From positions 186,001-250,000 of the forward strand of contig NZ_JIAD01000001.1 of NCBI RefSeq assembly GCF_000688015.1: 64,000 nt of DNA, written 5' to 3'. Origin of the DNA: Eubacterium sp. AB3007. GTDB taxonomy: Bacteria > Bacillota > Clostridia > Peptostreptococcales > Anaerovoracaceae. The notes under the pieces were generated by a model that made no database searches, was not told the origin of the DNA, and saw only the letters and a program-made list of their open reading frames with translations. Shown here piece by piece: positions 17,325 to 27,500 of the stretch (the stretch's first letter is position 1; every line of letters starts with the position of its first letter). Made by a program: the position numbers and the translations under genes.

Positions 17325-18692
17325 TCAATTCCTTTCCTGGTGGCTGATGAAACAGCCTCTTCGTCCGTCTACGATGGTATTGTCCTTCATGGCGATGCCG
17401 CCATCGACAATCACAAAATCAATTCCGATGGGTGGTTTTTCGCTCTCTTCAAAGGTGGCTCCATCCAGGATCGTCGCTGGATCGAACACCACCAGATCCG
17501 CGTCTGCGCCGACCTCAATCCGTCCTTTTCGGCAGAGGCCGAGCCTCTCGGCCGGTGCCAGCGTCATCTTCCTCAGTGCCTGGCAAAGGGACAGAGCGCG
17601 TTCTTCTCGAACATACTTTCCCAGCACTCTGGGGAAGGTGCCTGCGGCACGGGGATGGCCTTCTCCCCGCAGCAGGATCCCGTCACTGGCGATCATTCCG
17701 CGTTCATCCGCTACAGCCTGTCGTATTTCTTCCTCCCGCATCACAAACGCGACAGCTAGCATATTCGGGTATTTCTTTCGGGCGTCCTCAAAGATCTGTT
17801 TTGTGCATCGCTGATAGAGGAAGGGTTCGCCAGTGAGCAGAATACTGTCATAGTCGCGCCCCCACTTCCGGAAGCAGTCGTCATCGGCAAACACCTCTGA
17901 GCCGATTGAGGTGGAGAAGGCATCGTAGGGATAGGTATCATAATCCAGCCGTGGATCCTGATCCATCGCTTGATGGATCATCTGCAAGGCTTTGTCCATC
18001 TGCCCCATGGCAGCGCCACTGGAAAGGTGAGAGATCTGGAATTTTCCGGGGATCTCCGACTGCACGGCGATCATCTCTCGGATCGCAGCGTAGATGCCAT
18101 CTCCGTCAGCGCGGTAATGAGCTGCCACCAAATGCTCCGGTGACTCTGCGGCCTGTGCTCCCTGTAGGAATTCCTCCGTGGTGATCCCGGGATCATACTC
18201 GATCCCGAAGGACACGCCAATGGCACCCTCCGCTAATTCTCGGCGAAGTATGTCGCGGATTCTGACACGGTCATTGGAACTGGCCTCTTCATGCCGGGGG
18301 ATCCCCAGTCTGTAACGGCACTGATTGTATCCGGCCAGCATCATGTAGTGAATGGGAGACCCGTCGAGATGACGGATCATTTCCCGGAAAGCCGTCAGGG
18401 GCTGCTTCTGGTGACCGCAGTTGCCACCTACCGCCAGAGTTACGCCCATACGGAGCATTCGCTCTGCAATGACGTAGGTCGGACCTTCTCCTGCAAAATC
18501 CTCCTCGTGCATGTGTATGTCGATGAAGCCGGGGGAGACCACGCGGTCCTGAACATCGATCACCTGCCGTGCGGCAGGCTCGCCCTTGCCGATGTATTCG
18601 ATCACCCCGTCACGGATCCCGATGGAAGCCTGTGTAAGCGTGTTTTGTGCATAGTCCGGATACTTTCCGTTGATTAGAAGATAGTCTAGCAT
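17325..18692 (-). CDS. N-acyl-D-amino-acid deacylase family amidohydrolase
   Basis: The 455-aa product begins with the small beta-sandwich typical of amidohydrolases (YLLINGK..., VIDVQDRVVSPGFIDIHMHEED with metal His60 and His62) and contains GVSFGIEYDPG, FQISHLSSG and a C-terminal GRIEVGADADLVVFDP. This is the D-aminoacylase/dihydroorotase-like layout; Glu64-Asp65 follow the HxH as in D-aminoacylase. It should free D-amino acids, or related residues, from N-acyl derivatives. It lies between a YfcC transporter and the M20 hydrolase; a terminator separates it from the transporter. Confidence 0.8.
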   Translation of the reverse strand: MLDYLLINGKYPDYAQNTLTQASIGIRDGVIEYIGKGEPAARQVIDVQDRVVSPGFIDIHMHEEDFAGEGPTYVIAERMLRMGVTLAVGGNCGHQKQPLTAFREMIRHLDGSPIHYMMLAGYNQCRYRLGIPRHEEASSNDRVRIRDILRRELAEGAIGVSFGIEYDPGITTEEFLQGAQAAESPEHLVAAHYRADGDGIYAAIREMIAVQSEIPGKFQISHLSSGAAMGQMDKALQMIHQAMDQDPRLDYDTYPYDAFSTSIGSEVFADDDCFRKWGRDYDSILLTGEPFLYQRCTKQIFEDARKKYPNMLAVAFVMREEEIRQAVADERGMIASDGILLRGEGHPRAAGTFPRVLGKYVREERALSLCQALRKMTLAPAERLGLCRKGRIEVGADADLVVFDPATILDGATFEESEKPPIGIDFVIVDGGIAMKDNTIVDGRRGCFISHQERN

Positions 18693-18713
18693 TTGGTTTC
18701 ACCTCCCCGCGTA

Positions 18714-18746
18714 AACAAAAAATGTCCGGGCACTTGCGGCCCGGAC
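18714..18746 (-). terminator. Terminator between yfcC-like gene and D-aminoacylase gene
   Basis: On minus, GTCCGGGC (18746-18739) pairs with GCCCGGAC (18731-18724) with a 7-base loop, followed by ATTTTTTG. Being inside the cluster, it may lower expression of the two hydrolases relative to the transporter. Confidence 0.85.
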
Positions 18747-18757
18747 GCACTGAATAA

Positions 18758-20149
18758 TTAGAATGGCCCAAGACCGATCGCCTGTGCAATGACGACGAAG
18801 ATCAGCCCGAGCAGATACTGCAGTCCGATCAGCGGCAGGATCCACTTGGCCCACTTGGACCATGGAATCTTGGCCAGGGCCAGACCTGCCATGAAGTAGC
18901 CGGAGGTCGGCGTGAAAATGTTGGAGATTCCATCTCCCAACTGGAACGCGATGGCGGCTACCTGACGGTGAACGCCGACAAGGTCGCCCAACGGGGCCAT
19001 GATCGGCATGGAGACGGCTGCCTGTCCGGAGCCTGAAGGCACCAGGAAGTTCAGCAGGCACTGGAAGATATACATACCCACAGCCGAGGCCATGGCAGGC
19101 AGGTTCCCCAGCAGCTCCGCACTTGCGTGCAGGATCGTGTGCAGGTTGTTGGCATCGTTCAATACCACCAGAATGCCTCTGGCGAATCCGACCACCAGTG
19201 CTCCAGAGGCGATACCTGCCATCCCGACACCCAGGTTTTCTGCATACTTGTTGAAACCCATGCGGTCGATCAGAGCGACGATCATCGACATTCCGAAGAA
19301 CAGGGCTGCAATCTCGTTCATGTACCATCCGAACTTGATGACACCTACGATCAGCAGAATGATGGAGCACAGGAACACGATCAGGATCGCTGCATCCTTA
19401 CCGCCGAATTCTTTCAGCTGGTCCATCTCGATCTTGTCTTCTCTCTGCTGATCTGCCTCGTACATCAGAGAACGGGTGGGGTCCTTCTTGATCTTACTGG
19501 CATAGCGTACGACGAATGTCATGGTCAGCAGTACCATACACACGTAAATGGCGATACGGAAGCCCATGCCTGACAGCAGCGGCAGCTCTGCAATACCCTG
19601 TGCTACCTGGATGGTGAAGGGGTTGATAAAAGCCCCGGCGAATCCCGCACCGGCGCCGCACAGTACGATGGCTGTACCGGTAAGGGAGTCATAGCCCATG
19701 GCGATGCACAGAGACACAAAGATGGGGATGAACGGAATCGTTTCCTCAGCCATTCCGAACACGGAACCGCAGAGGGAGAACAGGAACATGACGATGGGCA
19801 GGATGATGATGTTCCAACCCCGTAGCCGCCGGACCAGCCGGCCCATTCCTGCTTCGATCGCTCTCGTCTCCTGCAGCACTGCGAAGGAACCGCCTACGAT
19901 AAAGATGAAGAAGATGATCTGCGCTGCTTCCTGCATACCCCTCGGTACCGAGGTCAGGAACTGCATCAGCGTGACCGGTGTCTTGTCCACCTGGTGCCAT
20001 GTCTCGGCCTGAATGATCTCTCTCCCATCGACTTCTTTCATGTCATACACACTTGCCGGCATCACATAACTGAGGATTGCACAGATGGCAATGACAGCCA
20101 GCAAGAGGATGTATACATGAGGGACGGATAACTTACGTTTCTTTTCCAT
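18758..20149 (-). CDS. YfcC/DcuC family membrane transporter
   Basis: The 463-aa protein has about 11-13 hydrophobic spans. It starts KKRKLSVPHVYILLL and has GSVFGMAEETIPFIPI, GAGAGFAGAFINPFTIQVAQG and LVPSGSGQAAVSMPIMAPLGDLVG, the conserved re-entrant-like segments of the YfcC family (DcuC clan). Such carriers move carboxylates, peptides or amino-acid derivatives. AAGGAGGTATTAT precedes the ATG. Downstream hydrolases suggest import of an N-acyl amino acid or dipeptide-like compound. Confidence 0.88.
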   Translation of the reverse strand: MEKKRKLSVPHVYILLLAVIAICAILSYVMPASVYDMKEVDGREIIQAETWHQVDKTPVTLMQFLTSVPRGMQEAAQIIFFIFIVGGSFAVLQETRAIEAGMGRLVRRLRGWNIIILPIVMFLFSLCGSVFGMAEETIPFIPIFVSLCIAMGYDSLTGTAIVLCGAGAGFAGAFINPFTIQVAQGIAELPLLSGMGFRIAIYVCMVLLTMTFVVRYASKIKKDPTRSLMYEADQQREDKIEMDQLKEFGGKDAAILIVFLCSIILLIVGVIKFGWYMNEIAALFFGMSMIVALIDRMGFNKYAENLGVGMAGIASGALVVGFARGILVVLNDANNLHTILHASAELLGNLPAMASAVGMYIFQCLLNFLVPSGSGQAAVSMPIMAPLGDLVGVHRQVAAIAFQLGDGISNIFTPTSGYFMAGLALAKIPWSKWAKWILPLIGLQYLLGLIFVVIAQAIGLGPF

Positions 20150-20202
20150 ATAATACCTCCTTGGATAATAACAACAATGGGGGATTTCCCTGATAGTAGT
20201 TC

Positions 20203-20211
20203 AGTGTAGCA
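20203..20211 (-). promoter_or_regulatory. Extended -10 promoter candidate for the transporter
   Basis: On minus the bases read TGCTACACT (TGn plus TACACT), about 55 bp before the start. Two copies of CCTACTAAC (plus strand, 20216-20224 and 20228-20236) lie just upstream and could be an activator or repressor site. Confidence 0.35.
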
Positions 20212-20349
20212 CACTCCTACTAACGCCCTACTAACAAATAGACATGCAAAATACCTCCTGTGAGTCTTTTTGTTCCTGTATTCTACAACTATCCGTGTGT
20301 AGGGCAGACAGAGCCGATTACCGACCTGTTGAGTAATTTCAGTTTGAAA

Positions 20350-20424
20350 TTGTCAGAAAAATGCTTCAATATTATATGATAATGATGTATAATGTATGAA
20401 AAAGTTCGGATATGATTGTATAAT
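20350..20424 (+). promoter_or_regulatory. Promoter region of the SH3 lipoprotein gene
   Basis: Several candidates overlap: TTGTCA 20350-20355 with TATGAT 20375-20380 (19-bp spacer), and perfect TATAAT boxes at 20388-20393 and 20419-20424 without good -35 boxes. Which one is used cannot be told. Confidence 0.35.
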
Positions 20425-20448
20425 CAGGTAGTGATAGGAGGAATTGAG

Positions 20449-21822
20449 ATGAAGAAATTAGCAGCCATGCTGTTGTCTGTGATGATGGTGTTCCTCTTCA
20501 CCGCATGTGGAGGAGGGAACAACGATTCTGAACCGGCACCGGCAGATGAACCGACCCCACAGACCAGTGAAGTGTCCGGCATCGTGGAAGATCTCACCGA
20601 CGGGGAATTGTCGATCTATACCCAGGCGAAGGAGAGTCTGACTTTCAATATCGAGAACGCCGAGATCGACACAGAGGACAGCATCGAGAGCGGGGATACA
20701 GCTACAGTGGAGTACACCGGCAAGATCTCTGATGGTCATACGGAGGATTGCGAGGTAAGCAAGGTCACAAACGAGAAGGGAACAGAGTCGAAACTGGAAG
20801 GTAAGGTCAAGGAGATTAGCCAGGCTAGCGGATCGATCATGATTACCAGCGACAACAAGGACTATCTCTTCGATGTTTCGGATGCGAGAGAAGAGGCTGC
20901 CAAAGCAGCTGTTGGCGCGACCGTAGAGCTCAAGTACACGGGACTGTTGGAGAATACCGATACGACTCACGCTTACATGAAAACGCTGAAGGTCACCAAG
21001 GCACCTGAGAAGAAGAGAATCGTCGACACCGTCAAGGTCAAGGCGGTAGACGAGAAGGTCTGGACCACCAAGAAAGTCAAGATCATGGATGATGCCAGCA
21101 AAGACGCCAAGAAGCTGGGAAAGGTCAAGAAGGGAACCAAGCTCAAGAGGACCGGTGTCCTGGAGAACGGTTGGAGCCGTGTAGTCTACAAGGACAAGGA
21201 TGCTTTTGTCAAGACCAAGACCCTGTCCACCAAGAAACCCAAGGCCAAGAAGGACAAGAAGATAGAAGAGGCTGTGACAGAAGAGAAGGCCCAGGAAGAG
21301 CAGAAGGTCAAGACCGATAGCTCAACCGGAAAAGCCGAGGAGGCTGTGGCTGAAGAGTCCAAGAAATCCGCCGTTGAGGAAGGGGATCAGACCACCGAGG
21401 AGGAGAAACCTGCTGCGGAAGAAGAACCGCCTGCTGAGGAGGAAAAGCCTGCTGCAGAAGAGGAAAAGCCCACCGAGGAGGCGCAGGCTGAGCCTGAAGA
21501 AGAGGCGGAGCCTAAGACTCTCACAGACAAGGGTGTCTGCGAGGATTTGGACGAGAAGACCATCAAGCTGGACAACGGTAACAAGTATAAGATCAAGGAC
21601 GCCAAGTTCGAGATTTCTCCGGCAGATGATGCCATCGGACAGAAGGTGAAGGTCGAGTACACCGAGGGGACCGATAAGGCGACTCGCGTTTATCTGGCTG
21701 ACGGTGCCAAGGCTCCGGATGAGGCCGGATCCGGTACCAGTCCCGTCGCATGGATCGTCGGCGTTATCATCGTTGCCGCCATCGCCGCTATCATCATCGT
21801 ACGGAAACGCCGCAAGGTTTAG
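20449..21822 (+). CDS. Lipoprotein with SH3-like domain, acidic linker and C-terminal membrane anchor
   Basis: ATG 20449 follows TAGGAGG. The 457-aa product has a lipoprotein signal ending FTAC-GGG, two related beta domains (about residues 30-190, each pairing SGIVEDL-like and GKVKEI-like starts), and a bacterial SH3-like segment (about 195-270: KIMDDASKDAKKLGKVKKG, GWSRVVYKDKDAFVKT). A long Glu/Lys/Pro linker with EEKPAAEEE-type repeats follows, then a third small beta domain and a C-terminal transmembrane helix with a KRRKV tail. A lipid anchor at one end and a helix at the other is unusual. The SH3 part suggests wall binding. Confidence 0.65.
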   Translation: MKKLAAMLLSVMMVFLFTACGGGNNDSEPAPADEPTPQTSEVSGIVEDLTDGELSIYTQAKESLTFNIENAEIDTEDSIESGDTATVEYTGKISDGHTEDCEVSKVTNEKGTESKLEGKVKEISQASGSIMITSDNKDYLFDVSDAREEAAKAAVGATVELKYTGLLENTDTTHAYMKTLKVTKAPEKKRIVDTVKVKAVDEKVWTTKKVKIMDDASKDAKKLGKVKKGTKLKRTGVLENGWSRVVYKDKDAFVKTKTLSTKKPKAKKDKKIEEAVTEEKAQEEQKVKTDSSTGKAEEAVAEESKKSAVEEGDQTTEEEKPAAEEEPPAEEEKPAAEEEKPTEEAQAEPEEEAEPKTLTDKGVCEDLDEKTIKLDNGNKYKIKDAKFEISPADDAIGQKVKVEYTEGTDKATRVYLADGAKAPDEAGSGTSPVAWIVGVIIVAAIAAIIIVRKRRKV

Positions 21823-21854
21823 CACAAGTGCACGATGAGTTAACAGAAGATAAT

Positions 21855-21888
21855 CAGAGGGAAGCGATCAAGTGATCGCTTCCCTCTG
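21855..21888. terminator. Perfect 16-bp hairpin between convergent genes
   Basis: Bases 21855-21870 pair exactly with 21873-21888 (stem begins CAGAGGGAAGCGATCA). Neither side has a long T run, but the position between two convergent genes suggests a bidirectional terminator. Confidence 0.6.
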
Positions 21889-21905
21889 TCATTATGGTGT
21901 TCCTG

Positions 21906-24527
21906 TTATTTCTCTGCCTTATGGGTCAGATGTCTGGTTTCCATTGTACGATTCATTACATCATAGAGGATGCCGAAATATTCGTATTCCTCTGTGGAGA
22001 TGTCCTTCTGGGTAACCGTGAGGCCACGGACACCCAGAAGGATGGGGCGGTGCCCCATGGCGGTCTTCAGGTAATTGCCGTCCTTGTCGTACCAGTCGTA
22101 CAGGAAGGTCAGAACATTGTTGGGCTTGAATTTCCTGTAGCCCCGGGGCATGCCTTCCTTGTCGAAGTTGTCTGTGTCAGCGTCCGCCGGCAGGTAGCCC
22201 AACACCTCGCCATCGCCTTCGTTGTCCCCCTCGTTTACCCATTGCAGGTAAATGGTGATAGGGGTGTTATAGTTCAGTGTGGCGTCTACCGTGCCAGTAT
22301 AGACGATGGTGTTCTCGTCCACCTCGATGGGAGGCCCGGGGTGAAGCGCCACCAGCACATCGTTGATGGCCACCCACTTCTTGTCGTTGCCGACCATGTA
22401 ATGGCCGTTTTCATCACGGTCGTAGATGTTGTCGCTGCCCAGATCAGCGTAGCGAGTACCCACCTTCAGATGCATACCGAGCTCGTAGTTAGTGATTAAC
22501 GCCCAGTCTTTTTCCGACAGGTCGATGACGTGATTCTCGTAGCGGAGTGGTTTCCCCGTGTATTTCTTCAAAGGGATGTTCTGCCTGTACAAAGAAAGAT
22601 CGTAGTTGGCGAAATCTTTGTTGAACCAGTCCTCGTGACGGACTTTTAATTGAGTGGTAACCTTGCCTCTTTTGGTGGTCTTCTGGCTGGCCAGGATGCT
22701 GGCGAAGTCATCGTAGATCTTCGCCTCTCTTTTCATGCCCAGTTCCCTTAGCGCTTTGCGAGCCGTACCGTAGCCTGGAAGGTTTTCAAAAGGCATATAC
22801 ACCGATAGGCCATTGATATGGTTGGCACTTGCCTTGTTCCGGACCACCACCGCATCCTTGATCCGATCGATCATCTGGGATTTCCGTGAGGAGGGCAGGT
22901 CGCTTTGTTTCAGATAGTCGATGAGGTCGATCTGGTCGTCCATGAGGAACTCGTATGTTTTGGAGCGGGTGGTAGACATCGAAAGGAAACTGTCCTTGTC
23001 ATGCCGGAAAGAGCGCTGTAACTCCTTCAGGTAACCGAAGAAGGTGTCCCGTACAACCGGAAGGAATCGGAGGTCCACCAGTGACAGGGTACTGCCCGCC
23101 TGCTCCGTTCCCTTGTACAGCACCAGCGACTGGTCGAAGGAGGCGCACATCATGGAGCCGAACTCCACGGTGCTCATGCCCGGGTTCTTGGCCAGGGCTT
23201 GGAAGGCGGCAGTATAGTACATGCCTGTGCTGGGTTCGCCTTCCTCCGAGGCCAGCAGGTAGTCGGCATAAGGCTCCAGACAAAGCCCTACCTCCAGGGA
23301 CTGCATCAGACATGCGTCAAACCCGATTAGATCGTAGCGGACACCCGAGGCTTTCAGACTGTCCCGGATCTCTTTCATGGACAGCATATCCCTGCCTACC
23401 CGTGGATTCAACTGATCCATCCCGTATCCAGCGAGGGCGCCGCCGTGATCCCAGAAAAACAACATGCGGCGCTGGGATGGATAATGCCTGTTGGCCCACT
23501 GCAAGAAGGAGCGCAAGGCCTCGGGTTTGGACATACATACGTTTCGTCCCAGATCTTCCAGCAAGGTCACCTTGCCGCCCTGGATCATGTACCGACCTGC
23601 TTTCAGGTTTTTGATGCCCTTGGTGAACCAGCGTCCGGATCCTCCAGCCTGGACGATAAACCTCAGGTTGTCGCTGGCGGCAGTGGCATCCTTGATCTGG
23701 GCCAGATTGACGGAAGCAGAGCCCTTGGCTTCTTCCAGGTCAGAGCCGATCATATACAGGTAGACGGTAGTCTCGGTGAATCCGGCTTTGTGCGGGAAGT
23801 AGAGGTTACGCACCCCCTCTTTGTTGAGATTGCCGTCCTGAAAGCGGGGTGAGATGACCGGACCCCTGCCGGATACTTTGCCTGCGGTGGCGGCATAGAG
23901 TTTCTCGTTGTTTTTCAGGATGAAATAGGCCGGCTGGTGTTCCGTCAGGACAAAATCGGCCACGTGCGCTGCAGCGGCCCCCAGAAGAAGGAGGGCGCAG
24001 ACCAGACTCAAGATCCCTTCGGCCTTGGTGCGGTAGGCCAGATTGTGTCTTTTCAGCGCTTCGCCCCGGAGTTTGGCGCGGTATATGCTGAACCTGCTGC
24101 CGGGAAGGGCCAGGATCCCCAGAAAGATGGGATTCAGGAACAACAGCCCCATCAGGAACAGGATGTCGTGACCGAAGGCGAAGGCCAGATGCTTGTACTT
24201 CAGGATCTGCAGAAGCAGGTAACAGATCAGCGCCAGGGACAGGAGCCTGGTCTTGATGTAGCCGGGGAAGGGCAGGTTCATATCCATATAGCCCGTCAAC
24301 GGAACGATGATGGACAGAACGATCGTCAGACTGGTCAGGACAACGTAGGGCCATCCCCTCCAGCAGCGTCGGAAGATCTGGTAGTCGCCGATGATTGGAA
24401 CCAGGCACAGCCAGGGGCGGATGTGCATCTTCCGAAATATGATCCACCAGCATACCATTCTGGCCGCAAGAATGCACAGGACGATGTAGGGGAGAATGTT
24501 TGTGTAGTCAGAGGAATAGGTTAACAT
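21906..24527 (-). CDS. Membrane-bound clostripain-family (C11) cysteine peptidase
   Basis: The 873-aa protein opens with about six hydrophobic spans (residues 10-215) resembling DUF5684, with no separate signal peptide. From TTVYLYMIGSDLEE the caspase-fold C11 domain follows, with the catalytic pair His361 in FFWDHGGA and Cys406 in IGFDACLM. A beta-rich tail ends near YDWYDKDGNYLKTAM. C11 enzymes cut after Arg or Lys and are often self-activated. The peptidase would sit outside the membrane. The start is 28 bp after sbcC with AGGAGAAAGCAACT before it, so it is probably the last gene of the sbcDC transcript. Confidence 0.85.
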   Translation of the reverse strand: MLTYSSDYTNILPYIVLCILAARMVCWWIIFRKMHIRPWLCLVPIIGDYQIFRRCWRGWPYVVLTSLTIVLSIIVPLTGYMDMNLPFPGYIKTRLLSLALICYLLLQILKYKHLAFAFGHDILFLMGLLFLNPIFLGILALPGSRFSIYRAKLRGEALKRHNLAYRTKAEGILSLVCALLLLGAAAAHVADFVLTEHQPAYFILKNNEKLYAATAGKVSGRGPVISPRFQDGNLNKEGVRNLYFPHKAGFTETTVYLYMIGSDLEEAKGSASVNLAQIKDATAASDNLRFIVQAGGSGRWFTKGIKNLKAGRYMIQGGKVTLLEDLGRNVCMSKPEALRSFLQWANRHYPSQRRMLFFWDHGGALAGYGMDQLNPRVGRDMLSMKEIRDSLKASGVRYDLIGFDACLMQSLEVGLCLEPYADYLLASEEGEPSTGMYYTAAFQALAKNPGMSTVEFGSMMCASFDQSLVLYKGTEQAGSTLSLVDLRFLPVVRDTFFGYLKELQRSFRHDKDSFLSMSTTRSKTYEFLMDDQIDLIDYLKQSDLPSSRKSQMIDRIKDAVVVRNKASANHINGLSVYMPFENLPGYGTARKALRELGMKREAKIYDDFASILASQKTTKRGKVTTQLKVRHEDWFNKDFANYDLSLYRQNIPLKKYTGKPLRYENHVIDLSEKDWALITNYELGMHLKVGTRYADLGSDNIYDRDENGHYMVGNDKKWVAINDVLVALHPGPPIEVDENTIVYTGTVDATLNYNTPITIYLQWVNEGDNEGDGEVLGYLPADADTDNFDKEGMPRGYRKFKPNNVLTFLYDWYDKDGNYLKTAMGHRPILLGVRGLTVTQKDISTEEYEYFGILYDVMNRTMETRHLTHKAEK

Positions 24528-24555
24528 AGTTGCTTTCTCCTGATGTCAATGTGGA

Positions 24556-27500
24556 CTAAACCCCGGTGTCGATCTCCAGAGAACTGCCTTCTCGGGTCTT
24601 TCGGACACGGATCTGCTGGGGAATGTTCTCGATCAGTTCTTCCCTGTGACTGATGACCCCAACCAGTTTACTGGTGCCGGATAACTGGAGCAGGATCTCC
24701 ATGGCGTTATCGATGGAGTGACGGTCCAATGTACCAAACCCTTCGTCGATAAAAAGCGCGTCCATCTGGATACCTCCCAGGTTGGAGGAGACCGTATCAG
24801 ATAAGCCCAGTGCCAGACTCAGGGAGGCCTTGAAGCTCTCCCCGCCTGACAGGTTTCCCACTGGTCGGCGATGGCCGGTGTAATTGTCCTGTACCATCAG
24901 ATCAAGGAAGGTGTTGCTCCGTTTGCCAGGGGCATCTTCCTGCCGATATAACTCAAATTGACCGTCACTCATGGGCCGAAGCCGACGATTGGCCGCCTGG
25001 ATGATCCCATCGAACCCGGCCGCCTGTATGTACTGCTCCAGAGTGATCTTTCCTTTGCCGGTGGTGCCCCGAACCAGTTCGTAGAGACGCTTGCAGAGGC
25101 TGTACTCCTTCCGGGCAGCGTCAAGCGATGCCTGCTGTGCTTCCATGTTCTGGCGTTTCTCCTGGTTGCTGTGCATCCGCGCATCGAGCTCGTTCATGGC
25201 GGTGCGGACCGTGTCTACATGCGTCTCCTGCTCCTCGCACAAAGCCTGCAGCTCCCCAACATCCACCATGGTCCGTCCTGCGGCATCGACCTCTGCCTGC
25301 GCAAGCTGTGACTCGTTGGTGGTCAAAGCCTGCTGGAAAGCTTGGATCTTCCGTTCCGATTCAGATATGGACTCTTCTGCGACGACGTATTCCCTCATCT
25401 CCTCTGCGGAGGAGAAGATACTGGCAGCAAGCCTGGTGTCCAGGGCAGATTTAAGATCGTCGGCCGCCTCCTGCTGCGTCTTCAGGGCCTTCTCCAGAGT
25501 GGTGCATTCCGCCACCAGGGCAGTCAATGCGTTCTCTGCAGCCTTTTGTTCTCTCTCTGCAGTACGGATGGCTGTACGGATCTCCCGGACAGCTGCAGTG
25601 GCAGTCTCCTTGGCAGACTCGGCTGCATGCCAGTCCTCGAAGGGCAAAGCCTGCAACGTCTCCAGTTTGGCAGCTGTCTCGGTTTGGGCTCTGGTGGCCC
25701 GGCTCTTTCTGGTCTGGAGATCCTCCTGATGCGAGGTAAGCGCCTGGCTGTCCTCGTTCTCAGCCCTGGCCAGATCAACTTCCGTGTGTTCCAGAGCAGA
25801 GCAGTCTCTTCGAAGGGATTTTCGAAGGGCCTCGTTATGTGAGATCATTTCTTCCAATGTCGTACATGCCCCCGCCGCGTCAAGGAGAAGGTCATCCAGG
25901 GACAGTCCCTCTGTTTCAATGGATAGAGGCGGCGTGGCCAGGGCGTCCAGGAGCGCATTGCGAAGCTGTGTCGAGGAAAGTTCCAGGGCGGTCTTCGCCT
26001 TTTCGGCTTCCGCATTGGCGCGGGTGTTCTCCTCCTGGAGTGTCTGTTCGGCTTCCTGTAGACGGGCGCAGTCTTCCTCGGTCATGGCGGTTACAGGAAG
26101 TGACGCTGGAGCAGGATGCGTCCGGGAACCGCAGACAGGGCATGGCTGTCCTTCCTGCAGGTGTTGAGCCAGAAGCCCGGCCCGGTTGTATTCCAGGATC
26201 TGTTCTGCTTCTATGCGCGCACCCTGAGCCTGTCGGAATTGCCCGGCGACTTTCAGATACTGTTCCTGCTTGCGGTGCAGGTCTTCCTGCCGTGCCTCCC
26301 ACTGGGGAACCTGTTCGTCCAGGATCCGCAGAATGCCCGCGAAGGTATCCTGAAATACCTTTCCTTCCGCCTCTGCCCGCGCCAGCTCCTGTGGCCGGGT
26401 CTTCCATTCCTCTCGCATGGTCTTCAGCTTGTCGATACGCTCCTTAAGGAGGCGACCTTCCTGCGCCAGCTGCGTCGCTTCCTCCTCCATAGACGTCAGA
26501 TCCTGTTCCAGTTGCTGAAGGGTCTCTGTCAGACGGGCACGTTCTCTGTACCTGTCCGCGTCTTCTTCGATTTTCTGGATCGTTCTCTGCAGGTTTTCGG
26601 CATCCGGCTCTCTGGTCAGTGACTGGGTCAGTGTCTGAGCGGCCTTTTCAGCTCGGTCGAGGGCGGCCTGTCTTGCCTCCTCCTTTGACTTGAGCTGGCC
26701 TGTCGTAGAGGCTGCTTCGTCCTGCTTTCGCAGATAAGCCTCGTCCGCCGGGTGCAGTTCATGGGTAGCCACTTTCTGTCTGGTAAGGACTGCCTCCAGC
26801 GTATGGATCTCGGCCTTCTGGGAGTTGAGCGTCTGATGCTCTTCTCGGAGATGCTCCAACCTGTCCAGGAGGTGGTTGTTCGTCTCTGCTGTAGCAAGAG
26901 ATTCCCGGCTCTGGCTCAGTGCTTTCTCAGCCTTCCGGAGAGAGGTCCTGATGTCCGCAAGACGCACCTCATCCGAGGCACGCACAGAGTCGAGGAGTGT
27001 CAGTATCTCTGTAAGGTTCCATGTGCTGTGGGTCTCTGAGGCCTGCTTCTGCAAATCCGCAAGGGCAGGGGACAGAGGGTTTGCCTCGTCGGCGTACACA
27101 TCCCGGAAATACTGGAGGATGCTCTCCTCGATCCGGGTCTTACGGGCGAGGCTGGCGTTCATCTTATCCTTCAGCTTATATTCCATGGATTTGTAACCAT
27201 CGGTGCGGAATATGGTCCGAAGGATCTCGGTACGCTGATCGGTTCTGGCATTCAGCAGGTTCCAGAATTCTCCCTGGGCGATCATGGCGATCTGCTTGAA
27301 CTGCTTATCATCGATGCCCAGCAGTTCCCGAATCCGGTTGTTGACCTGGGTCTGTCCCTCGATGGGGGCTTCCTCGTCCTGATAGAGAATGGCTTTCTCC
27401 TTTTCGGTCACCAGACCTTCGCCCCGCAGTTTACGACGTTGGTAGGAGGGGGTTCGCCTTACGCGATAGGAACGACCCTGATGGGTGAAGGAGAAGTCTA

